Shown piece by piece: positions 33,080-43,539 of a stretch of 64,000 nucleotides of DNA. This DNA is from Nonomuraea helvata (GTDB lineage Bacteria > Actinomycetota > Actinomycetes > Streptosporangiales > Streptosporangiaceae). The DNA lies in NCBI RefSeq assembly GCF_039535785.1, contig NZ_BAAAXV010000011.1, positions 124,001 to 188,000 of the forward strand. The letters are read 5' to 3'. The translations under genes and the position numbers were made by a program. Each line of letters opens with the position of its first letter. Within the stretch, counting starts at the first letter, position 1. The notes beneath the pieces are model-generated. The model had not been told where the DNA came from. It worked only from the letters and a program-made list of their open reading frames with translations, and made no database searches.

Positions 33080-34375
33080 CTAATTATCCCGCTTGTCGAT
33101 GACTCGTTTGAGCTTGCCGACCGAGCGCTCCAGCGTCTCCGGGTCCACGACCTCGACCTCCACGCTCACGCCGACGGTGTCCTTGACGGCCTTGCGCAGC
33201 CGCTCGCCGGCCTCTGCCCGGCTCGCGAAGCCGGGGCGGGCCTCGACCCGCACCGTCATCACGTCGAGCCGGTGCGGGCGCGTCAGGTGGAGCTGGAAGT
33301 GCGGTGACAGGCCCTCGGTACGCAGCACGAGCTCCTCGATCTGGGTCGGGAACACGTTCACGCCGCGCAGGATGATCATGTCGTCCGTACGGCCCGTCAC
33401 CCTCTCCATGCGCCGGAACGCGGGCCGGGCGGTGCCGGGCAGCAGCCTGGTCAGGTCGCCCGTGCGGTAGCGGATCACCGGCATGGCCTCCTTGGTGAGG
33501 CTGGTGAAGACCAGCTCGCCCGCCTCCGACGGCTCGCCGGTGAAGGGATCGACCGTCTCCGGGTAGAAATGGTCCTCCCAGACGTGCAGGCCGTCCTTGC
33601 TCTCGACGCACTCGCTAGCCACGCCGGGGCCGATCACCTCGGACAGGCCGTAGATGTCCACGGCATGCAGGTCGAAGCGGTCCTCGAGCTCCTCGCGCAT
33701 CCGCTCGGTCCACGGCTCCGCGCCGAAGATCCCGATCCGCGGCGACGACGCGCGGGGGTCGAGCCCCTGCCGCTCGAACTCGTCCAGCAGGGCCAGCATG
33801 TACGACGGCGTGATCATGACGATGTCGGGCCGCAGGTCCGTGATGAGCTGGACCTGGCGGGGCGTCATGCCGCCCGAGACCGGCACCACCGTGCAGCCCA
33901 GCCGCTCGGCCCCGTAGTGGGCGCCCAGACCGCCGGTGAACAGGCCGTACCCGTAGGCCACGTGCACGATGTCGCCGGGCCGGCCGCCGGAGGCGCGGAT
34001 CGAGCGGGCCATGACGTCCGCCCAGAGGTCCACGTCGTGCCCGGTGTAGCCCACGACGGTCGGTCTGCCCGTGGTGCCGCTGGAGGCGTGGATCCTGGCC
34101 ACCTGCTCACGCGGGACGGCGAACATGCCGAACGGGTAGCAGTCGCGGAGATCCTGCTTCGTGGTGAAAGGAAATTTCGCCAGATCGCCGAGCTCTTTAC
34201 AATCGCTCGGATGAATGCCCGCATTATCGAATTTTTGCCGATAAATCGGGACATTTTGGTAAGCGTGGCTAAGTGTCCGTTGGAGTCGGTCGAGCTGGAG
34301 TGAATTGAGCTCGTCGCGGGAGGCCCGCTCAATGGGATCAAGCTCGTCCGGCGCGGGGGATTCGCCGAGTCTCAC
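33080..34375 (-). CDS. paaK: Phenylacetate-CoA ligase
   Basis: A 431-residue AMP-forming ligase. GTG 34375 is chosen because AGGGAG lies six bases before it. Motifs are RIHASSGTTGRPTVVGYT (ATP/AMP loop), DIYGLSEVIGPGVA, YRTGDLTRLLPG and GRTDDMIILRGVNVFPTQIE (hinge), ending with a small C-terminal lobe. It activates phenylacetate, or a related aryl-acetate, to its CoA thioester in the cytosol. The order paaK-TetR, divergent from paaN, suggests one regulated locus; the paaABCDE epoxidase genes are not in the window. Confidence 0.9.
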   Translation of the reverse strand: MRLGESPAPDELDPIERASRDELNSLQLDRLQRTLSHAYQNVPIYRQKFDNAGIHPSDCKELGDLAKFPFTTKQDLRDCYPFGMFAVPREQVARIHASSGTTGRPTVVGYTGHDVDLWADVMARSIRASGGRPGDIVHVAYGYGLFTGGLGAHYGAERLGCTVVPVSGGMTPRQVQLITDLRPDIVMITPSYMLALLDEFERQGLDPRASSPRIGIFGAEPWTERMREELEDRFDLHAVDIYGLSEVIGPGVASECVESKDGLHVWEDHFYPETVDPFTGEPSEAGELVFTSLTKEAMPVIRYRTGDLTRLLPGTARPAFRRMERVTGRTDDMIILRGVNVFPTQIEELVLRTEGLSPHFQLHLTRPHRLDVMTVRVEARPGFASRAEAGERLRKAVKDTVGVSVEVEVVDPETLERSVGKLKRVIDKRDN

Positions 34376-34396
34376 GCAAGTCTCCCTTGTCAACTG

Positions 34397-34410
34397 ACCG
34401 AATGTTCGGT
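34397..34410. promoter_or_regulatory. Palindromic operator candidate in the paaK-paaN divergent promoter
   Basis: ACCGAATGTTCGGT is a 6-2-6 inverted repeat (ACCGAA/TTCGGT). It lies in the 81-base gap between the divergent paaK and paaN starts, with CGGT/ACCG half-sites as in TetR-type operators of paa genes. It would let one TetR dimer control both directions. Confidence 0.6.
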
Positions 34411-34456
34411 AAACACTTCACCGTCCGGACTTATCTGTGTCAAGAGGGTGGACACC

Positions 34457-36103
34457 ATGTTCGAGCAGCACCGCGAGACTCTGGAGAAGGCGCTGTCCGC
34501 CATCGCCGAGCGGGGATACTGGAGCGCTTTCCCCGAGTCGCCGAGTCCCCGGGTTTATGGCGAGGGGGCGGCCGAGCGGGGCAAGGAGGCGTTCGAGTCC
34601 TACCTCGGCAAGCCGTTCCCCCTCGACCAGCCGGGCACCGGGTCCTGGATCGGGGCGGAGCGTTCGCCGTACGGGATCGATCTCGGCGTCACCTACCCGG
34701 AGCCGCTCGTGGACGACCTGATCGCGGCGGCGAAGGCGGCGCTGCCGGCCTGGCGGGACGCGGGGCCGGAGGCCCGCGCGCTGGCCTGCGTCGAGATCGT
34801 CCACCGGATCAACCAGCGCAGCTTCGAGCTGGCCAACGCGGTGCAGCACACGACCGGGCAGGCGTTCGTGATGGCCTTCCAGGCGGGCGGGCCGCACGCG
34901 CAGGACCGCGCCCTCGAGGCCGTCGCGTACGGCTACGCCGCCATGACGTCCTCGGCCTCGGCGGCCCGCTGGGAGAAGCCCGCCAAGGGCGACCCGCTGG
35001 TCATGGAGAAGCGCTTCACGGTCGTCCCCAGGGGCGTCGCGCTGGTGATCGGCTGCAACACGTTCCCGACCTGGAACGCGTACCCGGGGCTGTTCGCCTC
35101 GCTCGTCACCGGCAACCCGGTGATCGTCAAGCCGCACCCGCGCGCGGTGCTGCCGCTCGCGATCACCGTGCAGATCGCCCGCGAGGTGCTGGCCGAGGCG
35201 GGCTTCGACCCCGCGCTGGTCTCGCTGGCGGTGGAGGAGGGCCGGGGGCTGGCCAGGACGCTCGCCACCCATCCCGACATCCGCGTCGTCGACTTCACCG
35301 GCTCGACGGAGTTCGGCGGCTGGCTGGAGGAGAACGCCCGCCAGGCGCTCGTGCACACCGAGAAGGCGGGGGTCAACACGATCGTCGTCGACTCCACCGA
35401 CTCGTGGCGCGGCATGCTGGGCAACCTGGCGTTCTCGCTGGCGCTCTACAGCGGCCAGATGTGCACGGCGCCGCAGAACATCCTGGTGCCTGCGGGCGGC
35501 ATCGAGACCGACGAGGGGCACAAGAGCTTCGACGACGTCTGCGCCGGGCTCGCGGGCGCCGTCGGCAAGCTGCTCGGGGACGACGCCCGGGCCGTCGAGC
35601 TGACCGGGGCCATCGTCAACCCGGACGTGCTGGCCCGGGTGGAGGACGCGTCGTCTCTCGGCGAGGTGGTGCTGGAGTCGCGCGCCCTGAAGCACCCGTC
35701 GTTCCCGGACGCGGTGGTGCGGACGCCGGTGATCGTGAAGGTCTCCCCGGACGAGGCCGAGGTCTACGGACGCGAGCACTTCGGGCCGATCTCGTTCGTC
35801 ATCCCGACGGGATCGACGCAGGAGAGCCTCGACGTGCTGCGCCGCACCATCAAGGCCAGGGGCGCGCTCACCGCCGCCGCCTACTCGACCTCCTCCGACG
35901 TGCTCGACGAGGCCGAACGGGCCGCCATCGACGCGGGCGTCAACCTGTCGTGCAACCTGACGGGCGGGATCTTCGTCAACCAGTCGGCCGCCTTCAGCGA
36001 CTACCACGGCACCGGCGCCAACCCGGCCGCCACCGCCTCGCTCACCGACCCCGGCTACGTGGCGGGCCGCTTCCACATGGTCCAGTCCCGCCGCCCGGCA
36101 TGA
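34457..36103 (+). CDS. paaN: PaaN-type aldehyde dehydrogenase family protein
   Basis: A 548-residue protein; ATG 34457 has GAGGG about eight bases upstream. It has the aldehyde-dehydrogenase fold: VIGCNTFPTWNAYPGLF (cofactor segment), DFTGSTEFGGWLEENA, and the nucleophile-region YSGQMCTAPQNILVP with the catalytic Cys. The opening (ALSAIAERGYWSAFPESPSP) is characteristic of PaaN, a dehydrogenase of phenylacetate/aryl-CoA catabolism that oxidises a ring-opened semialdehyde. The precise step is uncertain in actinobacteria. Confidence 0.85.
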   Translation: MFEQHRETLEKALSAIAERGYWSAFPESPSPRVYGEGAAERGKEAFESYLGKPFPLDQPGTGSWIGAERSPYGIDLGVTYPEPLVDDLIAAAKAALPAWRDAGPEARALACVEIVHRINQRSFELANAVQHTTGQAFVMAFQAGGPHAQDRALEAVAYGYAAMTSSASAARWEKPAKGDPLVMEKRFTVVPRGVALVIGCNTFPTWNAYPGLFASLVTGNPVIVKPHPRAVLPLAITVQIAREVLAEAGFDPALVSLAVEEGRGLARTLATHPDIRVVDFTGSTEFGGWLEENARQALVHTEKAGVNTIVVDSTDSWRGMLGNLAFSLALYSGQMCTAPQNILVPAGGIETDEGHKSFDDVCAGLAGAVGKLLGDDARAVELTGAIVNPDVLARVEDASSLGEVVLESRALKHPSFPDAVVRTPVIVKVSPDEAEVYGREHFGPISFVIPTGSTQESLDVLRRTIKARGALTAAAYSTSSDVLDEAERAAIDAGVNLSCNLTGGIFVNQSAAFSDYHGTGANPAATASLTDPGYVAGRFHMVQSRRPA

Positions 36104-36199
36104 CCTCACCCGCGCTTGCCCGCCGCCTGGAGTGCGCCGGGACGTGTGGGGCAGTGGGTCGCGCGGAGGAGGGGTGACCGCTTTCCTGGAGGAGGGGTG

Positions 36200-37147
36200 A
36201 TGGCCAAGCCGTTCGCTTCGTCGGCGGATCTCGCGGAGAAGGAGCAGTCGCTGGAGGTGCTCGCCGAGGGCGTGTACGCGCTCACGGCCGAGGGCGACCC
36301 GAACGTGGGCGCCGTCGAGGGCGAGGACTTCCTCGTGTGCTTCGAGGCGCTGGCGACGCCCGTGGCCGCTCGCCAGTGGCTGGCCAGGCTGCGCGAGCAC
36401 ACCGCCAAGCCGGTCAGGTACCTGGTGCTGTCGCACTACCACGCGGTCAGGGTGCTGGGCGCGTCGGCGTTCGGCGCGGACGTGATCGTGACGCACGACA
36501 AGACCCGCGAGCTGATCGCCGAGCGCGGCGAGCAGGACTGGGCCAGCGAGTACGCCAGGATGCCCCGCCTGTTCAAGGAGCCCGGGTCGATCCCGGGGCT
36601 GACGTGGCCGACGGCGACGTTCAGCGACGCGTTCACCATCGACCTGGGCGGCGACAGGGGCGACCTGGTGCTGGCCCACTGCGGCCGGGGGCACACCGAG
36701 GGCGACCTGGTGGCCTGGCTGCCCAGGCAGCGCGTCATGTTCGCCGGCGACCTCGTCGAGTCCCAGGCCGCCCTCTACACCGGCGACGCCTTCCACCGCG
36801 ACTGGGCTGCGGCGACCCTCGACAAGGTGGCGTCGTTCGGGGCGGAGACGCTGGTCGGCGGCAGGGGGGCGGTGGCGCGCGGCAAGGAGGGCGTGGACGC
36901 GGCCATCGCTCAGACGCGCGACTTCCTGACGGTGATGCTGCGCGAGGTGGGCGCGGCGGGAACGCTCAAGGAGGCGTTCGAGCGCACGCACGCGGCGCTG
37001 GAGCCGAGATACGGGTCCTGGCCGATCTTCGAGCACTGCCTGCCGTTCAACGTCTCCAGGCTCTGGGACGAGCTGCACGGCGTCGAGCGGCCGCGCATCT
37101 GGACCGCCGAGCGCGACCGCGAGGTCTGGGACCAGCTGCAGTCATGA
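36200..37147 (+). CDS. MBL-fold protein with altered metal-binding motif
   Basis: A 315-residue metallo-beta-lactamase-fold protein with a very strong GGAGGAGGGG ribosome-binding site. The usual HxHxDH motif reads SHYHAVRV, so the Asp and third His are replaced by Val and Arg. Later ligands look intact (HCGRGHTEGD, FAGDLVE). Proteins with this YHAVRVLGA variant often sit beside FAD monooxygenases in aromatic catabolic loci. It may bind one metal or be non-hydrolytic. Its stop overlaps the monooxygenase ATG (ATGA). Confidence 0.8.
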   Translation: MAKPFASSADLAEKEQSLEVLAEGVYALTAEGDPNVGAVEGEDFLVCFEALATPVAARQWLARLREHTAKPVRYLVLSHYHAVRVLGASAFGADVIVTHDKTRELIAERGEQDWASEYARMPRLFKEPGSIPGLTWPTATFSDAFTIDLGGDRGDLVLAHCGRGHTEGDLVAWLPRQRVMFAGDLVESQAALYTGDAFHRDWAAATLDKVASFGAETLVGGRGAVARGKEGVDAAIAQTRDFLTVMLREVGAAGTLKEAFERTHAALEPRYGSWPIFEHCLPFNVSRLWDELHGVERPRIWTAERDREVWDQLQS

Positions 37148-38666
37148 ACGCCCAGGTCATCGTCGTCGGAGCGGGTCCGGTCGGGCAGAGCGCCGCGCTG
37201 CTGCTGGCCCGCTGGGGCATCCAGGTGCTCGTGCTCGACGCGCGGGCGAAGCGCGACTCCACCGGGTCGAAGTCCATCTGCCAGCAGCGCGACGTGCTCG
37301 ACATCTGGGCCGCCGCCGGCGCGGGCAAGATCGCGGACGAGGGCCTGGCCTGGACCACCGCCCGCACGTACTACCGCGACCGCGAGCTGTTCTCCTGGCA
37401 GTTCGAGCGCGAGGGGCCGTTGCCGGCCTGCGTGAACATCTCGCAGACCCGCACCGAGCAGATCCTGGACGAGGCCGTCGCTGCGCAGCCGCTCATCGAG
37501 GTGCGCTGGAACCACGAGGTCACCGGGCTCACCCAGGACGGCTCGGGTGTGACGGTCCAGTGCGGCCAGCGGCTGCTGCGCGCGCCCTACGTGCTCGTCT
37601 GCGCCGGCGCGAGGGCCCAGCGGGTACGCCAGGCGCTCGGCGTCACGTTCGACGGGGAGACGTTCGACGACCAGTTCCTGATCTGCGACATCAAGGCGGA
37701 CCTGCCCGGCTGGGAGAACGAGCGCCGCTTCTACTTCGACCCCGTCTGGAACCCGGGCCGCCAGGTGCTGATCCATCCCTGTCCGGGAGGCACGTTCAGG
37801 ATCGACTGGCAGATCGCGCCCGACTTCATCCCAACAAAAGTCGATATTTCGCGAAAAGTCCGGCAGATCATCGGCGACCGGCCGTACGAGCTGCTCTGGC
37901 ACAGCACGTACCGCTTCCACTCCCGCCTCGCCTCCCGCATGCGCGTCGGCCGGGTCCTGCTGGCCGGTGACTGCGCCCACCTGGTGGCCCCGTTCGGCGC
38001 CCGGGGGCTCAACTCCGGCGTGCCCGACGCCGAGAACGCGGCCTGGAAGCTGGCCTTCGCGCTCAACGGCTGGGCCGGGCCGGGGCTGCTGGAGTCGTAC
38101 CACGCCGAGCGGCACGCGGCCGCGCTGGAGAACCTCGAGATCACCGCCGCGACCATGCGCTTCCTCGTGCCGAGGACCGTGGAGGAGCGCATGCGCAGGC
38201 GGGCCGCGCTGGAGGGCGGCCTGATGGCGGAGGTGGACTCGGGGCGGTTCGCGGAGCCGTACTGGTACGTGGACTCGCCGCTGACAACGCCCGAGCCGAC
38301 GCGGCCGTTCGGGGGCAGGCCGCCGAAGGGAGCGCCGTGCGGGCCCGCGCCCGGTGTGATCCTGCCTGACATGCGGCTTCCCGGCGGGAGGCTGCGGGAG
38401 CTCTGCCGTGACGGTTTCCTGCTCCTACTGGGTGAAATGTGCGATTCGCGTTTGTTTGTGCAGGTCCTGGGCAAGGTCACTACGGCGCCCCTCGCTGTGC
38501 GCGGGCTCGCCGAGATCGACGGGCTCGCCGAGAGGCTCGGCGCCGGACCGGATGAGGCATGGCTCATCCGGCCCGATTCTCACATCGCTGCGATCATCCC
38601 CCATGCGGGTCCGGAGTCGGTGACGGACGCGTTCCGCCGCGCGCTCGGTGAAGAGGAGGAGACTGC

Positions 38667-38670
<4 letters not shown>
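37144..38670 (+). CDS. FAD-dependent aromatic-ring monooxygenase (PheA/MhpA type)
   Basis: A 508-residue flavoprotein. It shows the FAD dinucleotide motif VIVVGAGPVGQSAALLLARWG, the ribose-binding LAGDCAHLVAPFGARGLNSG with its DG/GD-type FAD contact, and a C-terminal thioredoxin-like tail, as in phenol- and 3-hydroxyphenylpropionate hydroxylases. It should hydroxylate a phenolic substrate using NAD(P)H and O2. Coupled start with the MBL gene and coupled stop with otsA (GTGA) suggest one operon. Confidence 0.85.
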
Positions 38671-40100
<1,430 letters not shown>

Positions 40101-40395
40101 CCACGATCTGCGCCACGGACATGCCGACACCCATGAGGACGGCGTAGCCGATCGCCTCGCCCATGCTGACCTCGGGCGAGTCTGTGTCGAGAGGCGGCTC
40201 CTTGCCGGTCGCCTTCACCCAGACGAACCCGAGGATCTTCCTCGCCGCCCAGGCGGTCGCCAGCCCCGTCAGACCGCCGATGACGCGCCAGGCGATATCG
40301 GGCTTGTCCTCCGCCATGCCGATCTCCCTTCCCCTTTGTAACGAACACTAGTCTGTACCGCTTGTCACGCCTGCGAAGCCGTACCATAAGGAGGC

Positions 40396-42915
40396 ATGAC
40401 TCAACAGCGACTACGCCATGCCTCCATGCCGGAAAAACCGTCTCTCGACGGCTTGGAGCAGGTATGGGTAGCGCGCTGGGAGGAGCAGGGCACCTACCGC
40501 TTCGACCGCTCCAAGTCGCGCGAGCAGGTCTACGCCATCGACACGCCGCCGCCGACCGTCTCCGGTTCGCTGCACGTCGGTCATGTCTTCTCCTTCACCC
40601 ACACCGACATCATGGCCCGCTACCGGCGGATGACCGGCAAGGCGGTCTTCTACCCGATCGGCTGGGACGACAACGGCCTGCCCACCGAGCGCCGGGTGCA
40701 GAACGTCTACGGTGTGCGCTGTGATCCGTCGCTGCCTTACGATCCGGACTTCGTTCCACCAGACAAGCCCGGCAAACGCGAGGTCTCCATTTCGCGGCGC
40801 AATTTCGTGGAGCTGTGCCACAAGCTGACCGCCCTGGACGAGCAGGCGTTCGAGGAGGTCTGGCGGCGGGTCGGCCTGTCGGTCGACTGGTCGCTGCTCT
40901 ACACCACGATCAGCGACGAGGCGCGGGCGGTCTCGCAGCGTGCGTTCCTGCGCAACCTGCTGCGCGGCGAGGCCTACCTCTCCGAGGCGCCGACGCTGTG
41001 GGACGTGACCTTCCGCACCGCCGTCGCCCAGGCGGAGCTGGAGGACCGCGAGTGGCCCGGCGCGTTCCACAAGATCTCGTTCTACGGCGAGAAGGGCCCG
41101 GTCTTCATCGAGACGACCAGGCCCGAGCTGATCCCCGCGTGCGTGGCGCTGGTCGCCCACCCTGACGACGAGCGCTACCAGCCGCTGTTCGGCACCTCGG
41201 TGCTGACGCCGCTGTTCGGGGTCGAGGTGCCGGTGCTGGCCCACCGGCTGGCCGAGCCCGACAAGGGCACCGGCATCGCGATGATCTGTACGTTCGGCGA
41301 CATCACCGACGTCACCTGGTGGCGGGAGCTGCACCTGCCGACCCGGCCGGTCATCGGCTGGGACGGCCGGCTGCTGCCCGAGCCGCCCGAGGGCGTGGAG
41401 GCGGAGCCGTACAAGGAGCTGGCCGGCAAGACCGTGCACAGCGCGCGCGAGCGGATCGTGGAGCTGCTGCGCGAGTCCGGCGACCTCGAGGGCGACCCGA
41501 GGCCCGTCTCCCGCACGGTGAAGTTCTACGAGAAGGGCGACAAGCCGCTCGAGATCGTCACCACCCGCCAGTGGTACATCCGCAACGGCGGGCGCGACGA
41601 GGAGCTGCGCGCGCGCCTGCTCGGGCGCGGGAGCGAGCTGAGGTGGCACCCGCCGCACATGCGGGTGCGCTACGACAACTGGGTCGAGGGGCTCACCAGC
41701 GACTGGCTGATCTCGCGCCAGCGCTTCTTCGGCGTGCCGTTCCCGGTGTGGTATCCGATCGACGAGTCGGGCCAGCCCGTCCACGACGCGCCGATCGTGC
41801 CGTCGGAGGACATGCTGCCGGTCGATCCGTCCTCCGACGTGCCGCCCGGCTACACCGAGGACCAGCGCGGCGTGCCCGGCGGGTTCATGGCCGACCCCGA
41901 CGTGATGGACACCTGGGCCACCTCGTCGCTGACGCCGCAGATCGCGGGCCGCTGGGGGACCGACGACGACCTGTTCAAGCGGGTCTTCCCGGCCGACCTG
42001 CGGCCGCAGGCCCACGAGATCATCCGCACCTGGCTGTTCTCGACCGTGGTCAGGTCGCACTACGAGTTCGGCGACCTGCCGTGGAGCGACGTCGCGATCT
42101 CCGGGTGGATCCTCGACCCCGACCGCAAGAAGATGTCCAAGTCCAAGGGCAACGTCGTCACCCCGCTCGCCCTGCTGGAGCAGCACGGCTCCGACGCGGT
42201 GCGCTACTGGGCGGCCAACGGCCGCTACGGCGTGGACACCGCGTTCGACGCCGGTCAGCTCAAGATCGGGCGGCGGCTGGCCATCAAGATCCTCAACGCG
42301 TCCAAGTTCGTGCTCGGGCTGGCCGAGAGCGAGGGCTCGGGATCGGGCAGGGTCACCGAGCCGCTCGACCTGTCCATGCTCGCGGCCCTGTCAGGCGTCG
42401 TACGCGAGGCCACGGAGGCGTTCGAGTCCTACGACCACACCAGGGTGCTGGAGGCCGTGGAGCGCTTCTTCTGGGCGTTCTGCGACGACTACCTGGAGCT
42501 GGTCAAGGCCCGGGCCTACGAGTCCGGCCCGGCCGCCGCCTCGGCCCACGCGGCGCTGCGGCAGGCGCTCGACGTGCTGCTGCGGCTGTTCGCGCCGTTC
42601 CTGCCCTTCGTCACAGAAGAGGTGTGGTCGTGGTGGCGCGAGGGCTCGGTGCACGGGGCCCCGTGGCCCGCTCTTCCGCCCGGGGCCGGGGACCCGGCCG
42701 TGCTGGCCGTGGCCTCCGAGGTGCTCGGCCAGGTGCGCAAGGCCAAGTCGGAGGCCAAGCTGTCCATGCGGGCCGAGGTCTCCAGGCTCACCGTCTCCGC
42801 GCCCGACGTCGGGCTTGTCCGCCAGGCTCAGGACGACCTTTGTGCCGCGGGCAACGTGGAGGAGTTCGTCCTGGAGTATGGTGACGAGCTGAGAACCGAG
42901 GTCCACCTGGGCTGA
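40396..42915 (+). CDS. valS: Valyl-tRNA synthetase, alternative actinobacterial type
   Basis: An 839-residue class I synthetase. The signature sequences are SGSLHVGHVFSF (HIGH) and KKMSKSKGN, with an editing (CP1) domain between (TTRPELIPACVALVAHP). The opening MPEKPSLDGLE and WDDNGLPTERRVQN are typical of the shorter alternative ValS group and not the ~880-residue canonical one. GGAGGC abuts ATG 40396, which is very close; ATG 40426 is an alternative start. It ends at a strong terminator. Confidence 0.9.
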   Translation: MTQQRLRHASMPEKPSLDGLEQVWVARWEEQGTYRFDRSKSREQVYAIDTPPPTVSGSLHVGHVFSFTHTDIMARYRRMTGKAVFYPIGWDDNGLPTERRVQNVYGVRCDPSLPYDPDFVPPDKPGKREVSISRRNFVELCHKLTALDEQAFEEVWRRVGLSVDWSLLYTTISDEARAVSQRAFLRNLLRGEAYLSEAPTLWDVTFRTAVAQAELEDREWPGAFHKISFYGEKGPVFIETTRPELIPACVALVAHPDDERYQPLFGTSVLTPLFGVEVPVLAHRLAEPDKGTGIAMICTFGDITDVTWWRELHLPTRPVIGWDGRLLPEPPEGVEAEPYKELAGKTVHSARERIVELLRESGDLEGDPRPVSRTVKFYEKGDKPLEIVTTRQWYIRNGGRDEELRARLLGRGSELRWHPPHMRVRYDNWVEGLTSDWLISRQRFFGVPFPVWYPIDESGQPVHDAPIVPSEDMLPVDPSSDVPPGYTEDQRGVPGGFMADPDVMDTWATSSLTPQIAGRWGTDDDLFKRVFPADLRPQAHEIIRTWLFSTVVRSHYEFGDLPWSDVAISGWILDPDRKKMSKSKGNVVTPLALLEQHGSDAVRYWAANGRYGVDTAFDAGQLKIGRRLAIKILNASKFVLGLAESEGSGSGRVTEPLDLSMLAALSGVVREATEAFESYDHTRVLEAVERFFWAFCDDYLELVKARAYESGPAAASAHAALRQALDVLLRLFAPFLPFVTEEVWSWWREGSVHGAPWPALPPGAGDPAVLAVASEVLGQVRKAKSEAKLSMRAEVSRLTVSAPDVGLVRQAQDDLCAAGNVEEFVLEYGDELRTEVHLG

Positions 42916-42928
42916 CGTCCGGATGGCA

Positions 42929-42968
42929 GGACGCCGGGCCACCCCTTCCACGGGGCGGCCCGGCGTCC
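42929..42968. terminator. Bidirectional terminator between valS and the ArsR-like gene
   Basis: GGACGCCGGGCC (42929-42940) and GGCCCGGCGTCC (42957-42968) make a perfect 12-bp stem with a 16-base loop that can itself pair (CCCC...GGGG). It is placed between convergent stop codons. Confidence 0.75.
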
Positions 42969-42975
42969 GTGCGTT

Positions 42976-43494
42976 TCACACGTCTCGGCTGATGTCTCGG
43001 TGGATGGTGAGGAAGAGCGAGTACGCCTGGCCGCCCGGATCCGGCTGCCGCTCGCGGAACTCGTCGAACAGCTCCTCCAACCGCCGGCGCAGCTCCGCGT
43101 GCCCCTCCTCGGTGAGCCTGAGCCCCAGCCTGGTGAGATTCGCCTCCTCGAGATCGACGAGCCGGACCTCCTCCAGGAACGCGTCCAGCATCGCCGCCCT
43201 GCTCCCTGTCACGCCGCTCTCGCGGACGTCCATCTCCCAGGACTTGCCGGTGGCCCGGTAGGGGATCTCGGTGGAGCCGCGCGGCCCCGGACGGCTGGGC
43301 TCGGCCGCGAGGAACCCCGTCTCGACCAGTTTGCGCACGTGGTGGAGCGTGGTGGCGGGGTTCGCGTCGAGGCGGCCGGCGATCTCCTTGTTGGTGAGCG
43401 CCTGGTCGAGGCAGAGCCGCAGGATGCGCAGTCGTACGGCTGAGGCGAGCGCGCGGGCCTCGGCCTCGGTGGCGGGGCGGCGTTTGGTGCCCAT
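42976..43494 (-). CDS. ArsR-like winged-helix regulator
   Basis: A 172-residue regulator with LASAVRLRILRLCLDQALTN, the helix-turn-helix KEIAGRLDANPATTLHHVRKL and a wing (AEPSRPGPRGSTEIPYRATG). It has no metal-binding Cys cluster, so it is not a classical metal sensor. It is divergent from an MFS transporter gene across ~45 bases, which contain AACCGGTT and TTGA-N6-TCAA inverted repeats. Repression of the transporter is the natural hypothesis. Confidence 0.8.
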   Translation of the reverse strand: MGTKRRPATEAEARALASAVRLRILRLCLDQALTNKEIAGRLDANPATTLHHVRKLVETGFLAAEPSRPGPRGSTEIPYRATGKSWEMDVRESGVTGSRAAMLDAFLEEVRLVDLEEANLTRLGLRLTEEGHAELRRRLEELFDEFRERQPDPGGQAYSLFLTIHRDISRDV

Positions 43495-43539
43495 GGACCG
43501 CCAGCCTATAACCGGTTGATTTTTCTCAATGGGTCATGG

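Noticed and set aside
34418..37078. 886-codon minus-strand frame across paaN and the MBL gene
   Set aside because: Spans two real plus-strand genes and their gap; antisense shadow.
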